Positions 50,793 to 58,756 of a stretch of DNA of 64,000 nucleotides are shown here, piece by piece; the first letter of the stretch is position 1; each line of letters starts with the position of its first letter. A program made the translations under genes and the position numbers. The DNA is from Merdimonas faecigallinarum (GTDB lineage Bacteria; Bacillota; Clostridia; Lachnospirales; Lachnospiraceae): the NCBI GenBank assembly GCA_019119285.1, contig DWXJ01000011.1, positions 1 through 64,000 of the forward strand, given 5' to 3'. Under the pieces are notes generated by a model, which saw nothing but the letters and a program-made list of their open reading frames with translations, searched no databases and was not told where the DNA came from.

Positions 50793-51363
50793 ATATCCGC
50801 ATCATCCCGGACATGATACAGACTCCTGCCGCACCCTGTTCCAGTGTCTGGCGGATCTGTTCCGGGTCAGGTCCGATCCCGCCGATCCCGTAAACCGGCA
50901 CTTTCGCAACATCGCAGATTTCTTTTAAAAAGGGCAGTCCCCGGGGTGCAAGCCCCTTCTTGCAGTCCGTGGCAAACACATGCCCTGCCGTCAGATACGA
51001 CGCACCAAGCCCCACCGCTTCCTTTGCTTCTTCTACAGCATGCACCGACACGCCGACCCGGAGGCCATAAAGATCAGAAGTCTCCCTGTATTTCCAGAGC
51101 GGCAGATGCACCGCGCCGCACCCCAGCGCTTCTGCCGTGGCCGGATAAAAATGGGGGATCAGCTCGACCTGATATTGGTCGCAAAGTTTCTTCACCTGCT
51201 TTGCAAGCTTCCGATATTCTTCCTCTCCCAGATCCTTTTCCCGCAAAAGAAAGGCCCTCGGATGCAGGCGCAGGATCCTCTCCACCTGTGCAAGGTAAGG
51301 AAGTCTGCTCAGATGCCGGTTGGATACTGCTATCACTTTTGTAAAATCAATTCCTTCATACAT
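50791..51363 (-). CDS. thiE: Thiamine phosphate synthase family protein
   Basis: TIM-barrel enzyme that joins HMP-PP and thiazole phosphate. The 190-residue product has VIAVSNRHLS, the phosphate-binding FLLREKDLGEEEYRKLAKQV, VHLPLWKYRETS, GVSVHAVEEAKEAVGLGASY and VYGIGGIGPD. It is short and could also be a TenI-type relative, but its place at the end of thiSFG favours ThiE. Twenty bases after thiG; thiH is absent between them. Confidence 0.82.
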   Translation of the reverse strand: MYEGIDFTKVIAVSNRHLSRLPYLAQVERILRLHPRAFLLREKDLGEEEYRKLAKQVKKLCDQYQVELIPHFYPATAEALGCGAVHLPLWKYRETSDLYGLRVGVSVHAVEEAKEAVGLGASYLTAGHVFATDCKKGLAPRGLPFLKEICDVAKVPVYGIGGIGPDPEQIRQTLEQGAAGVCIMSGMMRI

Positions 51364-51383
51364 CTTCTTTTCCCTGCCACATC

Positions 51384-52160
51384 TTATTTCCCGCTGACGC
51401 CGGTCACCGGAGAGGAGGCGCTGGCCCCGCGTTCAATGACGCGGCCCATGCCTGCAAGATACGCCGCGCGGCCCGCCTCAATAGCCTGCTTAAATGCGCC
51501 TGCCATGGCCGGGATATCTCCTGCTGTGGCAATGGCCGTATTTGCCATCACAGCCGCCGCTCCCATCTCCATGGCTTCACAGGCCTGGGACGGCTTTCCG
51601 ATCCCCGCGTCCACAATGATCGGCAGATCCATCTCATCGATCAGGATCTGGATAAAATCTCTGGTGCAGATCCCTTTATTGGAACCAATGGGCGCTCCAA
51701 GCGGCATGATGCAGGCTGCTCCCGCATCCCGCAGCGCCTTTGCGGCATTCAGATCCGGATACATATAAGGCATTACGATAAATCCTTCTTTTGCCAGGAT
51801 CTCTGTGGCTTTCACAGTCTCATAGTTGTCCGGAAGCAGGTATTTTGTATCCGGGATCACTTCCACTTTTACAAAATCACTGCCGCAGATCTCTCTGGAC
51901 AGTCTTGCGGTCCGGACCGCCTCCTCAGCCGTCTTTGACCCGGAAGTATTGGGAAGCAGCGTCACCCCGTCCGGAATATAATCCAGAATATTGTCTCCAT
52001 ACTGGCTCGCCCTGCGAAGCGCCATAGTAATGATCTGCGCGCCGGCATTCTCCACCGCAGCTTTGATAAGTTCAAAGGAATATTTACCGGACCCCAGGAT
52101 AAACCTGGATGTAAAGGCATGTCCTCCGATCACCAATGTATCTTTTTCTCTGTCTGTCAT
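51384..52160 (-). CDS. thiG: Thiazole synthase
   Basis: Forms the thiazole ring of thiamine from deoxyxylulose-5-P, dehydroglycine and ThiS thiocarboxylate. The 258-residue product starts MTDREKDTLVIGGHAFTSRF (ATG at 52160, GGAGGAATGAAG). GSGKYS, the Schiff-base Lys in VKVEVIPDTKYLLPDN, VMPYMYPD and IVDAGIGKPSQAC are typical. The preceding purine-rich stretch would read as Arg/Asn repeats if translated; I leave it out of the gene. Confidence 0.95.
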   Translation of the reverse strand: MTDREKDTLVIGGHAFTSRFILGSGKYSFELIKAAVENAGAQIITMALRRASQYGDNILDYIPDGVTLLPNTSGSKTAEEAVRTARLSREICGSDFVKVEVIPDTKYLLPDNYETVKATEILAKEGFIVMPYMYPDLNAAKALRDAGAACIMPLGAPIGSNKGICTRDFIQILIDEMDLPIIVDAGIGKPSQACEAMEMGAAAVMANTAIATAGDIPAMAGAFKQAIEAGRAAYLAGMGRVIERGASASSPVTGVSGK

Positions 52161-52194
52161 TTCTTCATTCCTCCTGTTTCTTCTGTTTCTTCTA

Positions 52195-52872
52195 TTATTT
52201 ATCGTCATTTTTATCCGTCTGGCCGCCTTCACGCCCATCAATTAGAAGCTCCGCGATCAGGTTTGCCTCATGGCCGGCACAGACGGCCACGCGAGGCGCC
52301 ATCAGCCCCATGCCATTTCCAGAATCACTGACCCCGTCCCCGCAGAGATAGAAATTTTTCCCGATCTTCCGGGTGCGGATCTCGTTGCTTTGCCCGTACC
52401 CCGCCATGCCGGAGGCGCTGACGATGATCTTTTCCGGAAATCTCTCCAGAATGCCGTTGACCAGCATGGCCTTGCATTCCGGGTCATCAAAGGCCTCGCA
52501 GACGATCTCTTCCTCCTGGAACAACGCCTCCAGGTTTTCCTCTGTCACCCGGACGCAGTCCGTGCGGATATCCAGGTATGGATTGATTTCCAGCAGTTCT
52601 TCCTTTAAAGCATCCGTCTTGTACCTGCCGATCTGGCGCATAAAATACTGCTGTCTGTTCAGGTTGGCCACATCCACCCGGTCAAAATCAATCAGATGCA
52701 GGTGTCCGACGCCGATCCTTGCAAGGGAAACGGCCACATTGGAGCCCAGGCCTCCCAGCCCGGCCACCGCCACCTTCCCGGCCCGCAGCCGTTCCTGCAC
52801 GGTTCTGGAATGCCTGGTCTCCAGAGCCGCGTCTATTTCTTCCTTTGTTAATACCCAGTCCCGGTCCGCCAT
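52195..52872 (-). CDS. thiF: ThiS adenylyltransferase ThiF
   Basis: E1-like enzyme that adenylates the C-terminal Gly of ThiS. The 225-residue product has the nucleotide motif VAGLGGLGSNVAVSLARIGV, DFDRVDVANLNRQQYFMRQI and ASGMAGYGQSNEI. The usual CxxC zinc pairs of MoeB-type proteins are missing, as in the short clostridial ThiF. One base separates it from thiS. Confidence 0.92.
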   Translation of the reverse strand: MADRDWVLTKEEIDAALETRHSRTVQERLRAGKVAVAGLGGLGSNVAVSLARIGVGHLHLIDFDRVDVANLNRQQYFMRQIGRYKTDALKEELLEINPYLDIRTDCVRVTEENLEALFQEEEIVCEAFDDPECKAMLVNGILERFPEKIIVSASGMAGYGQSNEIRTRKIGKNFYLCGDGVSDSGNGMGLMAPRVAVCAGHEANLIAELLIDGREGGQTDKNDDK

Positions 52873-52873
52873 C

Positions 52874-53068
52874 TTAGCCTCCTCCTACAAAACTCACCAC
52901 TTCCAGCACATCGTCGTTGTGAAGAATGGTTTCCTTATAATTTCTTTTCGGAATGATCTCTCCGTTTCGCTCCACAGCGATCCGCCCGGTCTGATATCCT
53001 TCCTGCTCCAGATATTCAGAAAGCAGGATCTCTTTTTCCAGGACTTTCTCTTCTCCATTTACTTTCAT
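52874..53068 (-). CDS. thiS: Sulfur carrier protein ThiS
   Basis: Ubiquitin-like 64-residue carrier, from MKVNGEEKVLEKE (ATG at 53068, GGAGAA box) to the diagnostic C-terminal VVSFVGGG, where the last Gly becomes a thiocarboxylate. The conserved VERNGEIIPKRNY segment is present. First gene of the thiSFGE operon. Confidence 0.95.
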   Translation of the reverse strand: MKVNGEEKVLEKEILLSEYLEQEGYQTGRIAVERNGEIIPKRNYKETILHNDDVLEVVSFVGGG

Positions 53069-53108
53069 GATCCGGTTCTCCTTTCCCGGAAACAGATTTC
53101 CCATGGGA

Positions 53109-53170
53109 CAAAAAAGGGTTCACAAAGCAATACACCCGCGGTGGTGCACCCCTTCATGAACCCTTGTTCA
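53109..53170 (-). promoter_or_regulatory. thi operon leader with terminator hairpin
   Basis: On the minus strand AAGGGTTCA (53157-53165) pairs with TGAACCCTT (53114-53122) and T6 follows: an intrinsic terminator ahead of thiS. The 34-base loop contains GGGGTGCACCACCGCGGGTG, which can make its own stem and resembles a T-box core, but there is no room for a specifier stem. No CTGAGA motif of the TPP riboswitch is visible. It looks like an attenuator with unknown signal. Confidence 0.6.
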
Positions 53171-53200
53171 CTCTATGTTTCCGATATTCACATCTCCCTT

Positions 53201-53228
53201 ATCATACCACAGTTTCCGGAAATGTCAA
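53201..53228 (-). promoter_or_regulatory. Promoter of thiSFGE
   Basis: Minus strand TTGACA (53223-53228), 16 bp, TATGAT (53201-53206). The TGA inside the -35 box is the stop codon of the upstream AraC gene. Confidence 0.75.
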
Positions 53229-54142
53229 TATTTCCCCTCCCCTGTCCGGACAGGATCCGCTCCGTTCCGGTAAGCCGAGGGCGTACAGTGGTACATTTCG
53301 CGGAAGGATTTGGCAAAGTAACTCATTTCCGAAAATCCGCACTGGTCCGCGATATCGGATATTTTCCGGGAGGTTCCGGCAAGCAGTTTTGCAGCCGTCT
53401 GCAGCCGGTAATCCCGCAGATAAGAAATCGGCGTAGTCCCAAGCACGCTCCGGAAACACCGCAGACACTCGCTTGGGCTGACTGAGGCGCTGGCCGCGAT
53501 CTGTTCTGCAGTCAGCGGTTCTCCATAGTGTTCCCGGATAAATGTCAGCATCTGCTTCATCCGCTCATTGTACCGCCTGGATCTTTCCCGGCCGCCCTTT
53601 TCCTTTCCGGCAGACGCCGGATATTTCCCGCCAAGAAGCAGTAATAGCCGGGTCAGATCTTCCCGTACCCGGATCTCAAAGCCTTCCTCTTCTTTTACAC
53701 AGGCAAGCCAGGCGTCCTCGATCAGATCCCTGGCCGGTTTTCGAAGATCCCGGTCCAGCCCCATTCCTTCCAGCTGCGGGTTTCCAAGAACCGGAAAAAT
53801 ATATTTATCCCAGAATATACTGCCTTTCGCGCCTGCAAGTTCCGGCTGAAACGCCAGGATATGCACCTCGCAGGGACCCTCCTCCTCACGGTGCATCTCA
53901 TGCAGGACTCCACTGTTTACAAAGAAGCCATCTCCCTTTGACAGAGAAAGATCCTGCCCCGGCGTCCGGAACCGGATCCTCCCTTCCGCCACGATCCCTG
54001 CCTCCATCTCTCCGTGCCAGTGCCAGGGAATGGTCTTATGGCTCAGATCATCAAAATAGCACCCTGCCGGAAATCCCCCGGCCACATGCCCCAGGTCTTC
54101 CCTCCCTCTTTCATCTGTGATGGTATCGCCAAATTCTATCAT
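53225..54142 (-). CDS. AraC family transcriptional regulator
   Basis: A 305-residue regulator. The N-terminal cupin domain (residues 20-110) has the effector-pocket pattern IPWHWHGEMEAGIV and GDGFFVNSGVLHEMH; two helix-turn-helix motifs lie at about 205-300 (LTAEQIAASASVSPSECLRC and ISDIADQCGFSEMSYFAKSF). It is divergent from an MFS gene, which it may control in response to a sugar or other small ligand. GGAGGAAATC precedes the ATG. Confidence 0.92.
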   Translation of the reverse strand: MIEFGDTITDERGREDLGHVAGGFPAGCYFDDLSHKTIPWHWHGEMEAGIVAEGRIRFRTPGQDLSLSKGDGFFVNSGVLHEMHREEEGPCEVHILAFQPELAGAKGSIFWDKYIFPVLGNPQLEGMGLDRDLRKPARDLIEDAWLACVKEEEGFEIRVREDLTRLLLLLGGKYPASAGKEKGGRERSRRYNERMKQMLTFIREHYGEPLTAEQIAASASVSPSECLRCFRSVLGTTPISYLRDYRLQTAAKLLAGTSRKISDIADQCGFSEMSYFAKSFREMYHCTPSAYRNGADPVRTGEGKY

Positions 54143-54156
54143 GATTTCCTCCTGTT

Positions 54157-54170
54157 TGACGAAATTGTCA
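54157..54170. promoter_or_regulatory. Possible operator between araC-type and MFS genes
   Basis: Inverted repeat TGAC-N6-GTCA, 15 bp upstream of the AraC gene. Too short to be sure. Confidence 0.25.
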
Positions 54171-54211
54171 TATTTTTAGGCTCGATATTATTATCTGTCC
54201 ACATTTTTTGC

Positions 54212-54220
54212 TGATATAAT
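54212..54220 (+). promoter_or_regulatory. Extended -10 promoter of the MFS gene
   Basis: TGATATAAT is a perfect extended -10 element, 45 bp before the start; the -35 region (TTATCT) is weak, as expected for an activator-dependent promoter. Confidence 0.55.
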
Positions 54221-54264
54221 CATACTTGAACCCGGAGAAATATACAAGACACAGGAGGAAGATT

Positions 54265-55485
54265 ATGCCAAAACTCACCAGACGCCAGCTTATCATTCTG
54301 ACACTGGGCGGATTTCTGAGTTATCTGCTCTTCGGTATGTTTGACAGCATGCGGGGCGCTACCCTTTCGGTACTGCTGACAGATCTGGATCTTAGCTATA
54401 CCGCGGGCGGCTCTGTTGTCATGGGACAATACGCTGGATATTTTGCCGCCACACTGCTGGTCGGCATCCTGGCTGACCGGACCGGGCCGAAATTCACCCT
54501 GGTACTGGCGGCCTGCTCTTTGATCCTCGGCGTGGCCGGATATGCCGCCTCTTCCGGGCTTCCCGCTCTCATTGCATTTATCTTCTTTATCGGGATCGGC
54601 CTTGGTTCCCTGGAGCTTGGCGGCTGTAACATCATTGCCGCCATCTATAAGGAAAAGAAGGGCCGTTACTTAAATATACTGGCTGCCATTGCCGGCTGCG
54701 GCGCGTTTGTCACTCCCATGATTGCCGGTCTCTTTCTCGACCAGGGCGTTTCCTGGCGGTTAATCTACCGGTCCGGACTGCTGATCGCTGTCCCGGCTGC
54801 CGTATATTTCGTCCTTCTGCGCTGGCCCGCCTCCTTCCGACATGCCGGAAATGCGAAAGAAACTTCCGCCCCTTCCCCCGGCTCCTTCCGGGAGAGCGCA
54901 ACCTCTGCCAGACATCCGCGCAGGGCCCGAAGCCTGGCCGTATTATCCATGAATCTATCGAACTTCTCTTATATGGCGGCCGAAATCGGCACCGCCACCT
55001 GGCTGGTGGACTTCTATTGTCATGTGAAGCACTTTTCCATACTGGAAGCTTCCACCGGCCTTTCCCTTTTTTATATCGGGATCACACTGGGACGGCTCTG
55101 CGGCAGCCTGTTTGTTGACCGGGCAGGTCACGTCCGAAGCATCCTGGCCGCCTCGCTCCTTGCAGCCATTTGCATCCTTGGCGGGATTGCAGGGCCGGAA
55201 TCCCTGGCCCTTCTTACTTCCGCCAGCGGATTCTGTTATTCCATCATCTTTCCCACATCCACGGCTGTCGTTTCCGAGATCAGCTCCGGGCATACCGGCC
55301 GGACACTGGGGATCTTCCTGGCATTCGGCGGACTCGGCGGCATGTTCGGGCCCTGGGTCGTAGGGATCATCAATGACCTGGCAGGCCTGGAAACCGGCCT
55401 TGCCTTTAACTGCCTGTTCTGCGGCGCCGTATTCTTACTGGCAGCCGCTGCCGGACGGCTTCAAATGGGGACGGGGGATTTCTGA
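54265..55485 (+). CDS. MFS transporter
   Basis: Major facilitator of 406 residues with twelve hydrophobic segments. Start MPKLTRRQLI (ATG at 54265) has AGGAGGAAG; the typical loop 2-3 motif appears as GILADRTGPKF and the second-half counterpart as GSLFVDRAGHVRS. Divergent from the AraC gene. The final residues MGTGDF and the TGA come from the family A palindrome, so the C-terminus has been rewritten. Substrate unknown, perhaps a sugar given the AraC neighbour. Confidence 0.9.
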   Translation: MPKLTRRQLIILTLGGFLSYLLFGMFDSMRGATLSVLLTDLDLSYTAGGSVVMGQYAGYFAATLLVGILADRTGPKFTLVLAACSLILGVAGYAASSGLPALIAFIFFIGIGLGSLELGGCNIIAAIYKEKKGRYLNILAAIAGCGAFVTPMIAGLFLDQGVSWRLIYRSGLLIAVPAAVYFVLLRWPASFRHAGNAKETSAPSPGSFRESATSARHPRRARSLAVLSMNLSNFSYMAAEIGTATWLVDFYCHVKHFSILEASTGLSLFYIGITLGRLCGSLFVDRAGHVRSILAASLLAAICILGGIAGPESLALLTSASGFCYSIIFPTSTAVVSEISSGHTGRTLGIFLAFGGLGGMFGPWVVGIINDLAGLETGLAFNCLFCGAVFLLAAAAGRLQMGTGDF

Positions 55486-55506
55486 AAATCCCCCGTCCCC
55501 ATTTGA
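55461..55506. repeat. Palindromic element, family A, copy 4
   Basis: A 46-bp palindrome, perfect apart from the centre (arms TCAAATGGGGACGGGGGATT and complement). The MFS stop codon TGA (55483-55485) is at its centre. The same GTGDF-stop ending is encoded in copy 3 at the DUF5714 gene. Confidence 0.9.
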
Positions 55507-55509
55507 CTC

Positions 55510-55538
55510 TTGTTTTTCTTCTATTCCGGCGTTACAAT
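55510..55538 (+). promoter_or_regulatory. Promoter of the CapA-like gene
   Basis: TTGTTT (55510-55515), 17 bp, TACAAT (55533-55538), just behind the palindrome. Confidence 0.65.
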
Positions 55539-55602
55539 AAATGTATCACACGAAAGAGGGGGAGAGCCTTTTTTATCTGACAAACAAGGCTCAACAAGAG
55601 AT

Positions 55603-57057
55603 ATGTCTGATTTTGAAAAACATAGAAAGAAAGCCCAGGAACGGATGGAGCGTCAGGAGAAGCTGGAACGGCTGGAGCACCGGCTTCCCCATGCTTCTCA
55701 TCACACCGAATCCCATAAGGCACATTCTCATCACAGGAAGCGCCGCAGATCTGACTTATCCTATTTTCTGGAAAGCGACCGCAATTTCTACATTTTTTTG
55801 TTTGGCATTATCCTTTGCGGGATCCTCCTTGCCGCTCTGACTTCTCTCGCAGTTCCTACCAAAGAAGAACTACAAAAGAAAGCAGAAGCAGAAAAGGCAG
55901 CCGCGGAAGCAGAGTTCACGCCTTCCAAAGCCACCTGGACGGCGGCAGGGGATGTGGTTTTCCACGGACCGATCATGGAGTCTGCCACCTATTATAATTC
56001 TGAAGATAATACCTACAATTACGATCCCATCTTTGACTATTGCAGGGATCTGATCGAAGCTTCTGACATGGCCACCGTTACTCTGGAGACCTCTCTGGCC
56101 GGAGAAGAGGCTGGCTACAGCAGCTATCCGATCTTCCGCTCCCCTGATGCCCTGGCGGATTCCCTGGCAGGATGCGGTTTTGACATGATCAATCTCGCCA
56201 GCAATCATGTATATGACGGCGGGGATGAGGGGCTTTTGCGTACCATGGACGTACTAAAGGAACGAAATCTTGGTTATCTGGGCACCCGCTCTGACGAAGA
56301 GCAAAAGACCTACAATGTAGTGGATGTGAACGGAATTAAGATCGGCGTGATCAGTTATGTATATGAAACCACAGAGGAGGACGGCGAAGTTTCCATTAAT
56401 TCCATTCCTCTGTCCGAGGAGATCGCCCCGCTGATCAATTCCTTTGACTACAATGATCTGGATTCCTTCTATGCGGAAGTAGAAAATTCTCTCGCAGCCA
56501 TGAAAAAAGAAGGCGCCCAGTACACCATCGCCTATATGCACTGGGGCAACGAATACCAGACCACTCCGTCTGAGCAGCAGGAAACGATCGCACAGGAACT
56601 TTGCGACCTGGGAATCGACACTCTGATCGGCAGCCATCCTCATGTGATCCAGCCGGTAGATGTGCTGACTTCCACAGACGGCAAGCACCAGATGCTCTGC
56701 GCTTATGCCATCGGAAATTTCCTGTCCAACCAGCAGATCGAATATATGACAGAAGAACTGCCCACAGGCGAAACCGAGGACAGTTACCTCTTAAGCCTCT
56801 CCCTTTCCAGCAACAAAAAGGGAAAGGTTACGCTGGAAGATGTGACCTTCACTCCCATGTGGACGCACCGCTATCCCGGCGAGAAGGATGCCGCTTTCCT
56901 GGTCCTGCCGGTCGATGACACCGAAAATCTGGAAGACGTAACCGGCGTTACAGGCATCAAAGAAGAGGCAGACGAATCCGCAGCCAGAACCCAGGCTATC
57001 ATCGGCGAAGGCGTGGAAAAAGTAAAGGAAGCCCTTCCATTAAAATCAGCGCTGTAA
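55603..57057 (+). CDS. CapA family protein (poly-gamma-glutamate synthesis-like)
   Basis: A 484-residue membrane-anchored protein. Residues 1-55 are cytoplasmic, charged and His-rich (HHTESHKAHSHHRKRRR); one transmembrane helix follows near 65-87; the rest is an extracellular PGA-cap domain of the metallophosphoesterase fold with AAGDVVFHGPIM, NLASNHVYDGG, MHWGNEYQ and GSHPHVIQPVDV. The ATG at 55603 (MSDFEKHRKK) has only a weak AAGAG box; the GAGGGGGAG upstream has no start codon at proper distance in frame. Role in a capsule or cell-surface polymer is inferred from the family; no capBC is nearby. Confidence 0.85.
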   Translation: MSDFEKHRKKAQERMERQEKLERLEHRLPHASHHTESHKAHSHHRKRRRSDLSYFLESDRNFYIFLFGIILCGILLAALTSLAVPTKEELQKKAEAEKAAAEAEFTPSKATWTAAGDVVFHGPIMESATYYNSEDNTYNYDPIFDYCRDLIEASDMATVTLETSLAGEEAGYSSYPIFRSPDALADSLAGCGFDMINLASNHVYDGGDEGLLRTMDVLKERNLGYLGTRSDEEQKTYNVVDVNGIKIGVISYVYETTEEDGEVSINSIPLSEEIAPLINSFDYNDLDSFYAEVENSLAAMKKEGAQYTIAYMHWGNEYQTTPSEQQETIAQELCDLGIDTLIGSHPHVIQPVDVLTSTDGKHQMLCAYAIGNFLSNQQIEYMTEELPTGETEDSYLLSLSLSSNKKGKVTLEDVTFTPMWTHRYPGEKDAAFLVLPVDDTENLEDVTGVTGIKEEADESAARTQAIIGEGVEKVKEALPLKSAL

Positions 57058-57096
57058 GCGATCCGGTCTGTTCGTAAAAAATACGGTTTATATTAC

Positions 57097-57137
57097 AACA
57101 GGAGAACCGCAGTTAATAAAACTGCAGTTCTCCTGTT
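57097..57137 (+). terminator. Terminator between CapA-like gene and ABC permease
   Basis: Long hairpin with arms AACAGGAGAAC-CGCAGTT and complement, one mismatch, followed by TTTCTCTG. It contains the stop codon of the converging permease gene. Confidence 0.75.
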
Positions 57138-57922
57138 TCTCTGTTATGCTTTTCCACCCGTCTGATCAGCCAGGCAGTCACTCCCGCCATCACACCCAGG
57201 CAGATGACAAGTCCGGCCAGATCCGGCAGGATCTCTGCTCCTCCGCCCTGAATGCCCAGAATAAAGCGGATGATATTCAGGCAATATGTCAGGGGGAAAA
57301 GTAAAGATATTACCTTTGCCCATACCGGAAAACACTGCACCGGAATCCTGGTTCCTGCAAACAGGATCATGGGCGCGTCAAACACATCCATGATCATTGA
57401 CGCATCCCTGGAATACAGAAAAATCGCATTCAGCATGCCGCCCCATATCATAGAAGAGAACAACAGCAAGCATAAAAACAACGGCAGCGCCCACAGATTT
57501 TCCAAAGTCAACGTATGCGTATAAAATAATACAAACAGACAAAAGCATCCGAACATCCACACTTCCTGGATCAGAGCGCCCAGCGCTTTCCCGTAATTCA
57601 TCGCCATCCGGCTTGCAGGCGTCAGAAAAGTGATTTCCAGCGTTCCGTCCTCCCGCTCCTGCAAAGACATGGACCAGGCATTCTGCACCATAGACCAGAA
57701 GCAGGTGTACGCCATATATCCGGTTCCAAGAAACGCCAGCAGATCACCGCTGTCATGGATTCCCAGATAGCCGGTAAACGCAAAAGGTTTGTAAGTATAG
57801 TAGACCTCCAGAAATCCGAGGACCGGCCAGATCAGAAGCGAACACCAGACAAAATAAGAATGATAATCATACTGCTGCTGTTTGATGATCTCCGCCTTCA
57901 TGACACGCAGAATCTTTTCCAT
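57113..57922 (-). CDS. ABC-2 type transporter permease (system 1)
   Basis: A 269-residue permease with six hydrophobic segments. ATG at 57922 (MEKILRVMKAEII) has AGGTGAAGGGG; an in-frame GTG lies three codons earlier. The middle part LQEREDGTLEITFLTPASRM is the ABC-2 coupling region. It overlaps the ATPase gene by 56 bp. Together with the ATPase at 57867-58724 and a second permease at 58757-59563 it forms an exporter of unknown cargo. Confidence 0.85.
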   Translation of the reverse strand: MEKILRVMKAEIIKQQQYDYHSYFVWCSLLIWPVLGFLEVYYTYKPFAFTGYLGIHDSGDLLAFLGTGYMAYTCFWSMVQNAWSMSLQEREDGTLEITFLTPASRMAMNYGKALGALIQEVWMFGCFCLFVLFYTHTLTLENLWALPLFLCLLLFSSMIWGGMLNAIFLYSRDASMIMDVFDAPMILFAGTRIPVQCFPVWAKVISLLFPLTYCLNIIRFILGIQGGGAEILPDLAGLVICLGVMAGVTAWLIRRVEKHNRETGELQFY

Positions 57923-58724
57923 CCCCTTCACCTCTCGATCGTTTGATAATCTTCATCAGGACTTCCTCCAGACTCATCTCCTGCACCACCATCCGGGGCT
58001 TCACCTTAAAAATCTCCTTCAACTCCTCCTTGGTGCCTCTGGCAATGATCTGTCCCTGATCCAGCACATAGATATAGTCGCACAACTCTTCCGCTTCACT
58101 GATATAATGAGTCGTCAGAAGGATGCCTTTTCCCCTCTCCTTTGCCAGCGAATGGATCAGCTCCCTGATTTCCTTTGCGATCAAAATATCCAGTCCCAGA
58201 GTCGGTTCATCCAAAAACAGATACTCCGGCTCATTGATCAGCCCTCTCGCAATCTGCAGCCTCTGTTTCATCCCCTTGGAATACCGTTCCACCGGAATGT
58301 CTTTTGCTTCCTCCAGTCCCACCGTTTTCAGAAGTTCTCCGATCCTTTCCTCCAGTTCTTTTTTCCCGATCCCGTACAGACTTCCGAAGTAGCGGAGATT
58401 TTCCTGCGCCGTCAGCCGCCAGTAGAGATTTCTCTCTCCGCCTGAGATCATATTGATCCGCTCTTTCACCCAGAGATGATTCTTCACCGCATCCACGCCA
58501 TCCATCGTAAGGCTCCCCGAAGTAGGCGTGATCAAAGATGCCAGCATCCGGATCGTGGTAGTTTTTCCAGCTCCGTTGATCCCCAGGACACCCGTGATCT
58601 TTCCCTTCGGTATCTCCAGTGAAATATCACGGACCGCCGAAATCTGCCGTACCTTCTTTTTCCCGAACAGATGGCTCTTTTCTTTTAATACATATGTTTT
58701 TGACAAGTGCTCTGCCTGTATCAT
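57867..58724 (-). CDS. ABC exporter ATP-binding protein (system 1)
   Basis: A 285-residue ATPase: Walker A GINGAGKTTTIRML, signature YSKGMKQRLQIARG, Walker B YLFLDEPTLGLD, H-loop LTTHYISEAEEL. Start chosen at MIQAEHLSKTY (58724, AGGTGG box); a GTG four codons earlier is possible. The C-terminal 19 residues lie in the permease overlap and look unlike a normal end, so a shift of frame there cannot be ruled out. Confidence 0.9.
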   Translation of the reverse strand: MIQAEHLSKTYVLKEKSHLFGKKKVRQISAVRDISLEIPKGKITGVLGINGAGKTTTIRMLASLITPTSGSLTMDGVDAVKNHLWVKERINMISGGERNLYWRLTAQENLRYFGSLYGIGKKELEERIGELLKTVGLEEAKDIPVERYSKGMKQRLQIARGLINEPEYLFLDEPTLGLDILIAKEIRELIHSLAKERGKGILLTTHYISEAEELCDYIYVLDQGQIIARGTKEELKEIFKVKPRMVVQEMSLEEVLMKIIKRSRGEGDGKDSACHEGGDHQTAAV

Positions 58725-58756
58725 CTGTTTTTCCACCTCATTTTCACAAATATTAT

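Noticed and set aside
52161..52241. N-terminal extension of ThiG with Asn-Arg-Arg repeats
   Set aside because: It reads through purine-rich spacer and the end of thiF; a strong RBS precedes the ATG at 52160.
53069..53200. TPP riboswitch before thiS
   Set aside because: The CTGAGA and other conserved TPP-aptamer segments are not present in the leader.
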